In this document: piece after piece, positions 41,205 to 50,796 of the stretch
Layout: the number at the start of each line of letters is the position of its first letter
How positions within the stretch are numbered: position 1 is the first letter of the stretch
Source: Gammaproteobacteria bacterium
Lineage (GTDB): Bacteria > Pseudomonadota > Gammaproteobacteria > Pseudomonadales > Porticoccaceae
Length of the DNA: 64,000 nucleotides
NCBI GenBank assembly: GCA_016708925.1
Contig: JADJET010000003.1
Span: 1 to 64,000, forward strand
Reading direction: 5' to 3'
Made by a program: the position numbers and the translations under genes
Notes under the pieces: model-generated
The model's input: the letters and a program-made list of their open reading frames with translations, nothing else
Database searches by the model: none
What the model was told of the DNA's origin: nothing

Positions 41205-41378
41205 ATGGGCGATGTTATCGAGTTCAAGCCGCGCAAACCGCACAAGCTCGGCCTCTGTCAGCACGGCTTCCACACCTGGAAAATTTGCAAAGAAAAACAA
41301 TTCGATGTCAAAGCCGGGAAACTGATAACTGCCTATGAATGCGCCCGGTGTGGTGTCCGCAAGGTGAAAGCTACCTGA
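41205..41378 (+). CDS. 57-residue zinc-ribbon-like protein
   Basis: ATG at 41205 is preceded by GGGAGACGG. The product is basic and has a pair CQHGFH near residue 18 and a CARCG knuckle near residue 48, which could bind one zinc through Cys and His. I recognise no named family. An upstream in-frame start at 40905 would run through the clpB promoter and is unlikely. Small proteins of this kind often bind nucleic acid, but that is conjecture. Confidence 0.55.
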   Translation: MGDVIEFKPRKPHKLGLCQHGFHTWKICKEKQFDVKAGKLITAYECARCGVRKVKAT

Positions 41379-41408
41379 AGCCGGGTGCAGCAGTTTTTCA
41401 ACAAGCCG

Positions 41409-42227
41409 CTAACGTGCGGAAGACGGCGCAAGCACCGCATCCGGAGTAGGCAACCGCATACGCCAGTCACCGCGCTTCCCGCGATAGACCCAACCGCGCA
41501 CTTCGACCGCCCGGCCGCGCCAGGCGGCGAGCGTCTGGCGCTCCCAGTACTGCTGGTGTTCAGGGTAGATTACGGCGCGGAAACCGCCTTCGAACTCAAT
41601 CCACCAGGTAGCGCCGAACAGAACCCGCTCGACCCGCCCGCGGACCCGCTGATAGCCGCCGTGCGTGATCGCCGTGCTGGCCGTCGGACCCGCTGCGGAC
41701 AGACTCCACAAGCCGAGCTGTGCCGTGCGCGCAGTGCGCTCGGCGGCGCGCAGACAGTCCGCCAGCGCCACATTGGGCGGTATGACCACCTGATAAGCGA
41801 GACCCTGGCGCAGCAATTCCAGCTCTAGATTGCGTCCGCCGCTGCTGACATGGGCGAGCAGGCGGCCATAGCGGTCAAGCCGCTCGCGATCCACATGCAG
41901 GGTGATGACGGCAGCCGTTTTACCAGTGCGATGATCGGCGCCGAGCAACCGTTCGAGCGCCGCCTTGGCAGCGCGCGCCAGAGGCTCATCGGCGGTGCCC
42001 TCATGACCGAGTTCCGGCGCATTGACCCCCAGCATCCGCACATGGCGTCCGTCGGCGAGCTTCAGGGTGTCGCCATCGATCACCCGCGCCACCCGGGCCG
42101 TCGCGCCGGGACCGGGCAGCTCGCACTCCGCAGCGCCCGCGCGGCCCGGACCGGCTGCCAGCGCCATTGCGACCACAACGAAAAACGCGCCCAGGGAAAA
42201 TCCCCCGGGCGCGCTGCGAACGTTCAT
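41409..42227 (-). CDS. Exported thermonuclease (SNase)-like protein
   Basis: I chose ATG 42227, giving 272 residues with a signal sequence (GAFFVVVAMALAAGPGRAGA). The SNase domain shows the calcium and active-site segment VARVIDGDTLKLADGRHVRM and VNAPELGHEGTADEP, followed by DRERLDRYGRLLAHV. The C-terminal about 100 residues (from HGGYQRVRGRVERVLF) form an additional beta-rich domain of unknown role. It probably degrades nucleic acid or serves a structural role in the periplasm. It lies 14 bp downstream of rpmE. Confidence 0.8.
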   Translation of the reverse strand: MNVRSAPGGFSLGAFFVVVAMALAAGPGRAGAAECELPGPGATARVARVIDGDTLKLADGRHVRMLGVNAPELGHEGTADEPLARAAKAALERLLGADHRTGKTAAVITLHVDRERLDRYGRLLAHVSSGGRNLELELLRQGLAYQVVIPPNVALADCLRAAERTARTAQLGLWSLSAAGPTASTAITHGGYQRVRGRVERVLFGATWWIEFEGGFRAVIYPEHQQYWERQTLAAWRGRAVEVRGWVYRGKRGDWRMRLPTPDAVLAPSSAR

Positions 42228-42241
42228 CGGATTGGGTAGGG

Positions 42242-42454
42242 CTATTTTGCGACCATGCCACCGAAACGCTTGTTGAAGCGGTCGATGCGGCCACCGGCGT
42301 CGGCATTCTTCTGCTTGCCCGTATAGAACGGGTGGCAGGCCGAGCACACATCGAGGTGGATATTCTCGGTGGAGGTGGAGCCGACCACTACCACATTGCC
42401 GCAACTGCAGGTAGCCGTGAGTTTGCCGTAGGGGGGATGAATTTCTGCTTTCAT
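42242..42454 (-). CDS. rpmE: 50S ribosomal protein L31
   Basis: A 70-residue L31 starting MKAEIHPPYGKLTATCSCG. The zinc-binding cysteines are present (CSCGN and CSACHPFYTG), so this is the zinc-containing C+ form. The C-terminus has GRIDRFNKRFGG. It is divergent from priA. The in-frame start at 42490 adds 12 residues unlike L31. Confidence 0.95.
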   Translation of the reverse strand: MKAEIHPPYGKLTATCSCGNVVVVGSTSTENIHLDVCSACHPFYTGKQKNADAGGRIDRFNKRFGGMVAK

Positions 42455-42624
42455 GGGATTGTCTCTCGGACGTGACTTGCGTGCCGCCACCCGGTCAATT
42501 ACCTTGCCGCACCGGGTACCGCGCGCTCCGTGCCTGTGGGAGGGCGCATACTACCAGAAAGCGACTTTCGTTCAAGGCGCAAGCTGGCGTTCAAGGCGCA
42601 GGCCCGTCACGCATCAGGCACAGC

Positions 42625-44820
42625 ATGGCTCCACCCTTTTGCTATCGAATTGCGGTTCCCTCGCCGTTGCGGCGCCTGTTCGATTACCTGCCGCCGGCAA
42701 CCCCTGGCGACACTCTGAAGCCCGGCACCCGGGTACGGGTACCGTTCGGCAAGCGCGAGCTGACCGGGTTGGTGATAGCCGCAGCAAACGCCAGCGCGCT
42801 GGCCGTGGCGCAGTTACGGCCTGTCACTGCGGTGCTGGACGCCGAACCCCTGCTCCCCGACGAACTGCTGACCCTGGCGCTCTGGGCCGCCGACTATTAC
42901 CAGTGCCCCATCGGGGAGGCGCTCGCCGCGATTCTGCCGGGACCGCTGCGCCACGGCGAACCGCTGCCGGAGACCGGCACCTGGCACTGGCAGTTGAGTA
43001 CCCACGGCCTCGGCTTGCCGGACACCGCGCTGGCGCGTGCACCGCGCCGACAGCAATTGTTGGCACTGTTGCGGCTGGGTCCGCATTCGGCAGCGCAACT
43101 CAAGCACGCGGGCATTTCGGCGACGGCGATCCGCGCCCTTGCCGATGATGGTCTGATCGAGCGCGTGCGCACCCACCCCGCGACTGCGGCGGCAGCGGAC
43201 GCGCTGCTCGCCGAAACGCCGCCACCCCTGCATCCCGATCAGGCCCAAGCCCTCGCCGCCATCGCGCTGCACGGCTATCACGCCTATCTGCTGCATGGCG
43301 ATACCGGGACCGGCAAGACCGAGGTTTATCTGCGCGCCATCGCGCAGGTGCTCCGCCAGGGACGCCAGGCGCTGGTGCTGGTGCCGGAAATCGGCCTCAC
43401 GCCCCAGACCCTGTCGCGGTTCACGCAGCGTTTCCATTGCACGATTGCGGTGCTGCATTCGGGGCTCAGCGGCGGCGAGCGCGCCCGCGCCTGGGCGCAG
43501 GCCCGCGACGGCAGCGCCGGCATTGTGATCGGCACCCGCTCGGCGGTGTTCGTGCCCCTGCACGCGCCGGGCATCCTCATCGTCGATGAGGAACACGATC
43601 TCTCGTTCAAGCAGCAGGACGGTTTTCGCTATTCGGCGCGCGATGTCGCGGTGATGCGCGCGCGCGGCGCCGAAATCCCTCTCGTGCTGGGCTCGGCCAC
43701 ACCTTCGCTGGAAAGCTTCCACAACGCCCGGGCAGGTCGCTACCGCCTGCTGCGCCTGAGCGGGCGGCCCGGCGATCGGGCAGCGCCGGACTGGCAACTG
43801 CTGGATTTGCGTCGCGGCCGGCTGAACGAGGGTATTTCCGCGCCCGCCGTGCAGGCGATCGGAAAGGCACTCGCGGGCGGCCACCAGGTGCTGGTGTTCC
43901 TCAATCGTCGCGGCTACGCGGCGGCGCTGCTGTGCCACGACTGCGCCTGGATCGCGCGCTGTCCCCATTGCGAAACCCGGCTCACCGTCCACATGACCGC
44001 GCGGCGGCTGATCTGCCACCACTGCGAATTCCGCCAGTCGCTGCCGGCAGTGTGTCCCGGGTGCGCCAGCGCCAACCTCCAACCTCTGGGTCAGGGCACG
44101 GAAAAAACCGAGCTGATTCTGGAAAATCTGTTTCCCGGCACGCCCGTCATACGCGTCGACCGGGATTCAACGCGGCGTAAAAACGCCTTGAATGAAGTGT
44201 TCGAGCGGCTCCACGCAGGGGAGCCCTGCATCCTGGTGGGCACGCAAATGCTCGCCAAGGGGCATCATTTTCCGGGGGTTACGCTGGCGGTGATCCTCAG
44301 CGCCGACGACGGCCTGATGAGCACGGATTTTCGCGGTGGCGAGCGCATGGGGCAGTTGCTGACCCAGGTGGCGGGTCGCGCCGGGCGCGGCGAGCATCCC
44401 GGCACCGTGCTCGTGCAAAGTCACTATTGCGACCATCCGCTGATGACGACCCTGCTGCGGCAGGGCTATACCGCGTTTGCCGAGCAACTGCTGGAGGAAC
44501 GCGCGGCCACGGGCATGCCGCCGTTTCGCGCGCTCGCCCTGCTGCGGGCCGAAGCGCGCGATCCCCGCCATGCCGAAGCGCTGTTGACGGCCGCGCGCAG
44601 CGCGGGGGAAGCGCTGGGTCAGCCGGTATATTTTCTGGGCCCGCTGCCGGCGCCCCTGGAAAAACGCGGGGGTCGCTACCGCTTTCAGCTCAGCCTCAAC
44701 GCCGGCAATCGGGCCACGCTCCAGCGGTTGCTGACGCCGCTGGCGCTGGTGCTGGAGACCCTCCCGGAAGCGCGCGGGGTGCGCTGGAGCATCAACATGG
44801 ATCCCCAGGAAATGATGTGA
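42625..44820 (+). CDS. priA: Primosomal protein N' (PriA helicase)
   Basis: A 731-residue replication-restart helicase. I chose ATG 42625, giving the normal N-terminus (MAPPFCYRIAVPSPLRRLFD). Walker A is GDTGTGKTEVY, the DEAH-type box reads IVDEEHD, and the zinc-binding cysteines are CHDCAWIARCPHC and CHHCEFRQSLPAVCPGC. PriA recognises stalled forks and reloads DnaB. It is divergent from rpmE and convergent with der. Confidence 0.95.
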   Translation: MAPPFCYRIAVPSPLRRLFDYLPPATPGDTLKPGTRVRVPFGKRELTGLVIAAANASALAVAQLRPVTAVLDAEPLLPDELLTLALWAADYYQCPIGEALAAILPGPLRHGEPLPETGTWHWQLSTHGLGLPDTALARAPRRQQLLALLRLGPHSAAQLKHAGISATAIRALADDGLIERVRTHPATAAAADALLAETPPPLHPDQAQALAAIALHGYHAYLLHGDTGTGKTEVYLRAIAQVLRQGRQALVLVPEIGLTPQTLSRFTQRFHCTIAVLHSGLSGGERARAWAQARDGSAGIVIGTRSAVFVPLHAPGILIVDEEHDLSFKQQDGFRYSARDVAVMRARGAEIPLVLGSATPSLESFHNARAGRYRLLRLSGRPGDRAAPDWQLLDLRRGRLNEGISAPAVQAIGKALAGGHQVLVFLNRRGYAAALLCHDCAWIARCPHCETRLTVHMTARRLICHHCEFRQSLPAVCPGCASANLQPLGQGTEKTELILENLFPGTPVIRVDRDSTRRKNALNEVFERLHAGEPCILVGTQMLAKGHHFPGVTLAVILSADDGLMSTDFRGGERMGQLLTQVAGRAGRGEHPGTVLVQSHYCDHPLMTTLLRQGYTAFAEQLLEERAATGMPPFRALALLRAEARDPRHAEALLTAARSAGEALGQPVYFLGPLPAPLEKRGGRYRFQLSLNAGNRATLQRLLTPLALVLETLPEARGVRWSINMDPQEMM

Positions 44821-44867
44821 GTCCGGCTGCGCAAACCAGCGCACCAAAACAGCCGGATAACGCCAGT

Positions 44868-46262
44868 TTATTTGCCTTTGTGGAAACTGAATGCGCGGCG
44901 CTTTTTGGCGATCTGGCGCGGCGTCAATTCATTCTTGCGCCCGGCGAAGGGATTCACTGTGGATTTCAGCTCGATCCGCACCGGCGTGCCGTGCAGATCC
45001 AGTTCGCGCCGATAGGTTTTTTCGAGGTAGCGGACATAGTGGTCCGGCAGGGCCTCGACCTGATTGCCGTGAATCACGATCAGTGGCGGATTGCGTCCGC
45101 CCGGATGGGCGAAGCGCGGCTTGACCCGGCGCCCACGCACCATCGGCGGCGGGTGGGTCGCCACCGCATCCTTGAGAATGCGCGTCAGGCGATTGGTGCT
45201 GTATTTGTCGGTGGCGGCCGCATGGGCTTTCTGGATCGAGGGGTACAGATTGCCCACGGCGCTGCCGTGCAACGCGGAAATGAAGTGGATATCGACAAAA
45301 TCGGCGAAGCGCAGGCGGCGCTCCAGTTCGCGCTTCACCCAGTCGCGCTGGTCCAGTTCCAGCCCGTCCCACTTGTTGATCGCGATCACCAGGGCGCGGC
45401 CCGCCTCGATGCAATAGCCCAGCAGGTGCAGATCCTGATCGACCAGCCCCTCGCTGGCATCGACCATCAGGATGGTGACATGGGCATCGTCGATCGCTTT
45501 CAGGGTTTTCACGATGGAAAATTTCTCCACCGCCTGATCGATGCTCTTGCGGCGCCGGACACCGGCGGTATCGATCAAGGTGTAGGCGCGGCCACCGCGC
45601 TCGTAGTCGATATAGATGCTGTCGCGCGTGGTACCGGGCTGGTCGAACACCACGACCCGCTCTTCGCCGAGCAGGCGGTTCACCAGGGTGGACTTGCCCA
45701 CATTGGGCCGCCCCACCACCGCCACCCGGATGCTGGACTCCACCGCCGTCGGCAGCACATCCGGCGGCGTCTCCGGCAACGCGGCCATTACTGCCGTCAA
45801 CAAGGCATTGACGCCCCGCCCCTGGGTGGCCGTCACCGGAAACACCTGCGCGAAACCGAGGCGGTGAAATTCGGCCAGCACCACGTCGGGATTGGTGCCG
45901 TCGATCTTGTTGGCGGCGAGAAACACGGTGGCGGAACGCTGGCGCAGGCGACGCGCCACGTCTTCATCGATGCCGGTCAGGCCGTCGTGACTGTCCACCA
46001 TGAAAATGATGACATCGGCTTCATCCACGGCGCGAAACGACTGCTCCGCCATGGCGCTGTCGATGCCTTCTTCACGGCCGGTTATACCGCCGGTATCGAT
46101 CACCACGAAACGGCGGCCGGCGAAATGCGCCTCGCCGTACTGGCGATCGCGGGTGAGTCCGGGGAAATCCGCGACCAACGCCTCGCGCGAACGTGTCAGA
46201 CGGTTGAAAAGCGTGGATTTGCCGACGTTGGGGCGGCCGACCAGAGCGACGACGGGGAGCAT
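44868..46262 (-). CDS. der: Ribosome-associated GTPase Der (EngA)
   Basis: A 464-residue tandem GTPase. Two G domains have GRPNVGKST loops (residues 9-17 and about 182-190), DTGG and DTAG switches, and NKID and NKWD specificity motifs. A C-terminal KH-like domain ends KKRRAFSFHKGK. It acts in 50S subunit assembly. It is the last gene of the conserved hisS-yfgM-bamB-der order on -. Confidence 0.96.
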   Translation of the reverse strand: MLPVVALVGRPNVGKSTLFNRLTRSREALVADFPGLTRDRQYGEAHFAGRRFVVIDTGGITGREEGIDSAMAEQSFRAVDEADVIIFMVDSHDGLTGIDEDVARRLRQRSATVFLAANKIDGTNPDVVLAEFHRLGFAQVFPVTATQGRGVNALLTAVMAALPETPPDVLPTAVESSIRVAVVGRPNVGKSTLVNRLLGEERVVVFDQPGTTRDSIYIDYERGGRAYTLIDTAGVRRRKSIDQAVEKFSIVKTLKAIDDAHVTILMVDASEGLVDQDLHLLGYCIEAGRALVIAINKWDGLELDQRDWVKRELERRLRFADFVDIHFISALHGSAVGNLYPSIQKAHAAATDKYSTNRLTRILKDAVATHPPPMVRGRRVKPRFAHPGGRNPPLIVIHGNQVEALPDHYVRYLEKTYRRELDLHGTPVRIELKSTVNPFAGRKNELTPRQIAKKRRAFSFHKGK

Positions 46263-46344
46263 GATTCAGGACAGAATGCGGCGCCCGGGGCGCGGACGTC
46301 GCATTCTACTCCTTGGCATGCCGCCGCGCCCGCTTGCCCGTCAT

Positions 46345-47592
46345 TCAGCGCGCGCGCAGCCCATAGGCGTTCAGGTCGCCGCTGTTGTCGAGCACAAAGA
46401 GCCGCTCGCCATCGCTCGCCATCGCGGTACTGACGCCGTCGCCATCGACCTTGACGCGGCCGACGATACGGCCATCAACCTGCGACAGCAGATGCAGGTA
46501 ACCTTCGACATCCGCCACCGCCACCACCTCACCTATCGCTTGCGGCGCGGTGACATTGCGCAGCCGCAGGTCGCGGTTGACCCACAGCTCCTGGCCTCCG
46601 GTAGCGCGCAGCGCGATCACCTGATCTTCGGTGCCGACGACGTAGAGCTGGTTGGTACCCAGCGACGGGGCGCGATGACTCGATGCATCCCGTGCCCAGA
46701 GTTCGCGTCCGGTTCCCCGACTGTAGGCCGCGATCCGGCCCTGGTAACTGACGGCATACAGGATGTCGCCACCGAGTACCGGCGTATTCACATCCACCAT
46801 GCGTTCAAGCTCGGTGCGCCCGCTGGGCATGGCGACCCGGGCCTCCCACAGGACAGTGCCGTTGGCGGCGTCGAACGCCACCAGCTTGCCATTGGCGAAG
46901 CCGACGACCGCCATCGTCTCCGCCATCACGGGCGCCGCCGTGGCGCGCAGGGTAAGCAGCGGGCGATCGCCCTCGTAGGTCCATAGCGGTTTTCCGGTCT
47001 GCGCCGAAAATCCGGACACCTTGGCGTCCTGCGTCTGTACCACCACCGCATCGGCGTTGGCCGCCGCGGGCGCGAGCATCTCGCTGGACAGCGCCACGCG
47101 CCAGGCTTCTTCACCGCTGTCCGCGCGCAGGGCCACCAGGTCGCCTTCGATCGTACCGACCAGCACCAGGCCGCCGCCCACCCCGACGCCGCCGGTCAGC
47201 GGCATGTCGATATCGGCGCGCCAGCGACGTTCGCCCTCGGCAGCATCGGCCGCCATCACCCGGCCATCCCGACTCGCGGCATAGACCACGCCATCGACGA
47301 CGACCGGCACCAGGGTGGCATCCTGCGGCTCCTGCCCCTCGCCAACCCCGAGACTCCACAGGCGCTTGAGATCAACGCTGGCCTCAATTTTTTTGAGGTC
47401 GTTCGGCTCGCTCGCTTTCTTCTCCTTTTTTTCCTGCTCTTTCTTCTGTTTGTCAGTCAGTTCCTGGGAATCGCCGGCAACCGCATCCGCGCCAGTCGCC
47501 ACGGGCTCCGCCTCATCCTTGCCCCAGAATTTCAGACTGCTGCAGCCAGACAGGAGCAGCGCGAGCGCCAAAGATGCGAATATCGGTTTCAC
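46345..47592 (-). CDS. bamB: BamB, outer-membrane assembly lipoprotein
   Basis: A 415-residue lipoprotein with signal sequence and lipobox LLLSGC at residues 12-17. A charged linker (KQKKEQEKKEKKASEPND) precedes an eight-bladed beta propeller of PQQ-like repeats, for example GVGVGGGLVLVGTIEGDLVA and GDILYAVSYQGRIAAYSR. It is a scaffold of the BAM complex in the periplasm. The start overlaps the end of the yfgM gene by 4 bp. Confidence 0.94.
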   Translation of the reverse strand: MKPIFASLALALLLSGCSSLKFWGKDEAEPVATGADAVAGDSQELTDKQKKEQEKKEKKASEPNDLKKIEASVDLKRLWSLGVGEGQEPQDATLVPVVVDGVVYAASRDGRVMAADAAEGERRWRADIDMPLTGGVGVGGGLVLVGTIEGDLVALRADSGEEAWRVALSSEMLAPAAANADAVVVQTQDAKVSGFSAQTGKPLWTYEGDRPLLTLRATAAPVMAETMAVVGFANGKLVAFDAANGTVLWEARVAMPSGRTELERMVDVNTPVLGGDILYAVSYQGRIAAYSRGTGRELWARDASSHRAPSLGTNQLYVVGTEDQVIALRATGGQELWVNRDLRLRNVTAPQAIGEVVAVADVEGYLHLLSQVDGRIVGRVKVDGDGVSTAMASDGERLFVLDNSGDLNAYGLRAR

Positions 47593-48275
47593 GGCGTCGC
47601 CCCCTGGGCCGCAACCTGGACGGGTTGCACCTGGTTGAGTTTGATTTCGAGCAGGGATTTCAACATCTCATCGCGGGCATCGAGATGCTCCAGCGCGGTC
47701 TGATAATCAGCGCGCGCGGCGTCGGTTTCACCGCGCAGGAACCGGATATCGCCCCGCGCTTCCGCAAATAGCCCAACCATGGCGTCGGGCACCTTGGCAT
47801 CCGCCATGGACAGGGCTTCGTCGTATTTTTCCTGGGCGGTCAGCACCCTTGCCAGGCGCAGCCGGGCAATCTGGGCGAGCTCTTTGTCGTTGCTGCCCTG
47901 CATGACTGCCCGCAGTTCCGTGGCGGCGGCATCCAGATCGTCCCGGGCAACCGCCAGCCGCGCGAGCAGCAAGCCCGCGAGCGCGGCGTACTGGGTGTCG
48001 TCATGCTCACTTTTCAATTTCTGCGCCGCCGCAGTCATGGCATCAAGACGCTTCGGATCCAGATCCTGGAGAGGCGCACTGGTGACTTCCGTCATCATTT
48101 CCTCGTAGACGATGGAAGCGGCTTCTGCAGTCTGCGCGCGCGCGGACTGCCACTGCTGCCAGCCGAACCAGCCGCCGACCACCAGCGTCACCGCGAGCGC
48201 GACCGGTGCTCCGTACTGTTTCCACCAGCGCCGCAGCGCATCCAGTTGTTCCTGATCGGCGTGATAATCGGCCAT
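47589..48275 (-). CDS. yfgM: YfgM-like TPR protein, ancillary SecYEG component
   Basis: A 228-residue protein with one N-terminal membrane helix (APVALAVTLVVGGWFGWQQW) after YHADQEQLDALRRWWKQYG, the family's typical start. TPR-like helices follow (KYDEALSMADAKVPDAMVGL). In E. coli YfgM works with PpiD at the translocon periplasmic side. Its position between hisS and bamB is conserved. Confidence 0.9.
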   Translation of the reverse strand: MADYHADQEQLDALRRWWKQYGAPVALAVTLVVGGWFGWQQWQSARAQTAEAASIVYEEMMTEVTSAPLQDLDPKRLDAMTAAAQKLKSEHDDTQYAALAGLLLARLAVARDDLDAAATELRAVMQGSNDKELAQIARLRLARVLTAQEKYDEALSMADAKVPDAMVGLFAEARGDIRFLRGETDAARADYQTALEHLDARDEMLKSLLEIKLNQVQPVQVAAQGATP

Positions 48276-48312
48276 GGTTTGCTCTTGGTTCAGTTGATGT
48301 TCAGGTAGAAAG

Positions 48313-49599
48313 TCAGACCGCTACGCGCGGGCATTCCCGCCGCAACAGCGCGACCAATGCATCCAGGGCCAGCGATTCCTGGGGCAGGTCCCGACGCAAA
48401 TACTTGAGCGTGACACGCCCGCTCGCGACTTCATCTTCGCCCAGGATCAGCGCAAACGCCGCGCCACTGCGATCAGCCCGTTTCATCTGGCTTTTCAGAC
48501 TGCCCCCGCCGCAATGGCTCTGGAGGCGCAGTTGCGGCACGGCATCACGCAACCGCTCGGCAAGCTGGAGCGCCGCAGCACCAACGGCACCCGCCACCAC
48601 GAAATACGCATCCAGCGGCTGCTCACCGGCACCCTGCGCGACGCCGGCGGCTTCCAGCAGCAGCACCAGACGCTCAAGGCCGATGCCGAAGCCGATGGCG
48701 GGCGTGGCATCGCCGCCGAGCTGCTCGACCAGGCCGTCGTAGCGGCCGCCGGCACAGGCCGTGGCCTGAGCGCCGAGCCGGTCGCTGACCCACTCGAACA
48801 CCGTCTTGCCGTAGTAATCGAGTCCCCGCACCAGGCGATTGTTGACGCTGTAGCGGATGCCCGCTGCCTCCAGCAGTGCGCACAAGCCGGCGAAATGGTC
48901 GCGGGACTCGGCATCGAGATAATCCGCCAGCACGGGAGCGTCGCCCAGGATTTCCCGGGTACGCTCCACCTTGCTGTCGAGAATGCGCAGCGGATTGGTG
49001 TCCAGCCGACGCTGACTGTCGGCGTCGAGCTCGCTCCGATAGCGCTCCAGATAGGCAACCAGCGCCGCGCGATAGGCCGCGCGGGCAGCACCGTTGCCCA
49101 GTGAATTGAGCTGCAACTCCAGATGCTCGCGAATACCCAGGCGCCGCCACAGACGCTCGGTCATCGCCAGCATTTCCGCGTCGATATCCGGGCCGGGCAG
49201 TCCGAACACCTCGGCGCCGACCTGGTGGAACTGACGCAACCGGCCTTTCTGGGGCCGTTCGTGGCGGAACATGGGGCCGCGGTACCAGAGCCGCTGTACC
49301 TGATTGCGCAGCAGCCCGTGCTGGGCACAGGCACGCACGCAACCGGCCGTGCCTTCCGGCCGCAGCGTCACACTCTCGCCATTGCGGTCGATGAAGCTGT
49401 ACATTTCCTTTTCGACGATGTCGGTGACTTCGCCGATGGAGCGTCGGAACAGCTCGGTACTCTCGAGCAGCGGAAAGCGGATTTCCTGATAGCCGTAACC
49501 AGCCAGAAGTTCAGCCAGGGTCGCTTCGAGATACTGCCAGACGGGAGTCTCCCCGGGCAAAATGTCGGTCATCCCGCGCAGGGACTGCATCGCGTTCAA
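48313..49599 (-). CDS. hisS: Histidyl-tRNA synthetase
   Basis: A 428-residue class II synthetase. Motif 2 is LWYRGPMFRHERPQKGRLRQ; the histidine-binding loop is LVRGLDYYGKTVFEWVSD, and motif 3 lies near AIGFGIGLERLVLLLEA. A C-terminal anticodon domain ends the protein. It lies 14 bp downstream of ispG on the same strand. Confidence 0.97.
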   Translation of the reverse strand: MNAMQSLRGMTDILPGETPVWQYLEATLAELLAGYGYQEIRFPLLESTELFRRSIGEVTDIVEKEMYSFIDRNGESVTLRPEGTAGCVRACAQHGLLRNQVQRLWYRGPMFRHERPQKGRLRQFHQVGAEVFGLPGPDIDAEMLAMTERLWRRLGIREHLELQLNSLGNGAARAAYRAALVAYLERYRSELDADSQRRLDTNPLRILDSKVERTREILGDAPVLADYLDAESRDHFAGLCALLEAAGIRYSVNNRLVRGLDYYGKTVFEWVSDRLGAQATACAGGRYDGLVEQLGGDATPAIGFGIGLERLVLLLEAAGVAQGAGEQPLDAYFVVAGAVGAAALQLAERLRDAVPQLRLQSHCGGGSLKSQMKRADRSGAAFALILGEDEVASGRVTLKYLRRDLPQESLALDALVALLRRECPRVAV

Positions 49600-49613
49600 A
49601 AGGGTACCTGGGT

Positions 49614-50741
49614 TCAGCCGCGGGCGATGATGGAGGCGTCCCGCTCGGCGCGCGCGCGGATTGTAGCGCGAATGTGCTGTTCGAGCTGATCGACGAGGTC
49701 GGTCTTGTCGAGTTTTTGCAGGACTTTGCCGTGCGCGTACAGCAGATGCCTGGGGGTGCCGCCAGTCAGGCCAATATCGGCTACGCGCGCCTCCCCCGGA
49801 CCATTGACGATGCAGCCGATGACGGCGACATCCAGGGGTTCGGTGATGTCTTCCAGTCGCTGCTCCAGCGCATTCACGGTGCTGATGACATCGAAATTCT
49901 GCCGCGAGCAGCTCGGGCAGGCGATCAGGTTGATGCCCCTGGTGCGCAGGCGCAGGCTTTTCAGCAGATCCCAGCCCACTTTCACCTCTTCCACCGGATC
50001 GGCGGCGAGCGAAATGCGCACGGTATCGCCGATACCGTCGAGCAACAGCGCACCGAGCCCGACCGCGGACTTCACGGTCCCCGAGCGCAGCCCGCCGGCC
50101 TCGGTGATGCCCAGGTGGAGTGGGTTGTCGATTTGACGGGCGATCGCGCGGTAGGCGGCCACCGCCATGAACACATCCGAAGCCTTCAGACTCACCTTGA
50201 AATTGTGGAAATCGAGACGATCCAGAATATCGATATGGCGCAGCGCGGACTCCACCAACGCCGCCGGCGTCGGCTCGCCGTATTTGACTTGCAGATCCTT
50301 TTCGAGCGATCCCGCATTGACACCGATGCGGATGGGAATGCCGAGATCGCGTGCCTTGCTCACCAGCTCCCGCACCCGCTCTTCGCGGCCGATATTGCCC
50401 GGGTTGATACGCAGGCAGTCGACACCGAGATCCAGTACACGCAAGGCAATCCGGTAGTCGAAGTGGATATCCGCCACCAGCGGTACATCGACCTGCCGGC
50501 GAATGGTGCCGAAGGCCTCGGCCGCCTCCAGCGACGGCACCGACACCCGCACGATATCGGCGCCGGCGCGCTGAATGGCGTTGATTTGCGCCACGGTGGC
50601 GAACACGTCCGTGGTTTCGGTGTTGGTCATGCTCTGCACCGAAATTGGCGCATCACCCCCGACCGGGACTTTTCCCACCAGAATCTGCCGCGTGCGTCGC
50701 CGCACTATGGGACTGTCATGCTCCACGATAGTTACCCACAA
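49614..50741 (-). CDS. ispG: IspG, HMBPP synthase (flavodoxin)
   Basis: A 375-residue MEP-pathway enzyme. The TIM barrel starts near RQILVGKVPVGGDAPISVQS. The [4Fe-4S] cysteines are in LIACPSCSRQNFDV and GCIVNGPGEARVADIGLTGG. It converts MEcPP to HMBPP. The start is uncertain: a TTG at 50741 or a GTG at 50726 both fit, and the second gives a more typical N-terminus. Confidence 0.95.
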   Translation of the reverse strand: MWVTIVEHDSPIVRRRTRQILVGKVPVGGDAPISVQSMTNTETTDVFATVAQINAIQRAGADIVRVSVPSLEAAEAFGTIRRQVDVPLVADIHFDYRIALRVLDLGVDCLRINPGNIGREERVRELVSKARDLGIPIRIGVNAGSLEKDLQVKYGEPTPAALVESALRHIDILDRLDFHNFKVSLKASDVFMAVAAYRAIARQIDNPLHLGITEAGGLRSGTVKSAVGLGALLLDGIGDTVRISLAADPVEEVKVGWDLLKSLRLRTRGINLIACPSCSRQNFDVISTVNALEQRLEDITEPLDVAVIGCIVNGPGEARVADIGLTGGTPRHLLYAHGKVLQKLDKTDLVDQLEQHIRATIRARAERDASIIARG

Positions 50742-50796
50742 CCGTCAGCCATTGAGGCCGGACATTCCGTTCGGACATTCCATTCGGACATTGACG

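Noticed and set aside
44823..44856. Terminator between priA and der (CCGGCTG/CAGCCGG)
   Set aside because: Only a 7-bp stem with a 20-nt loop and no T tract; too weak to list as a feature.
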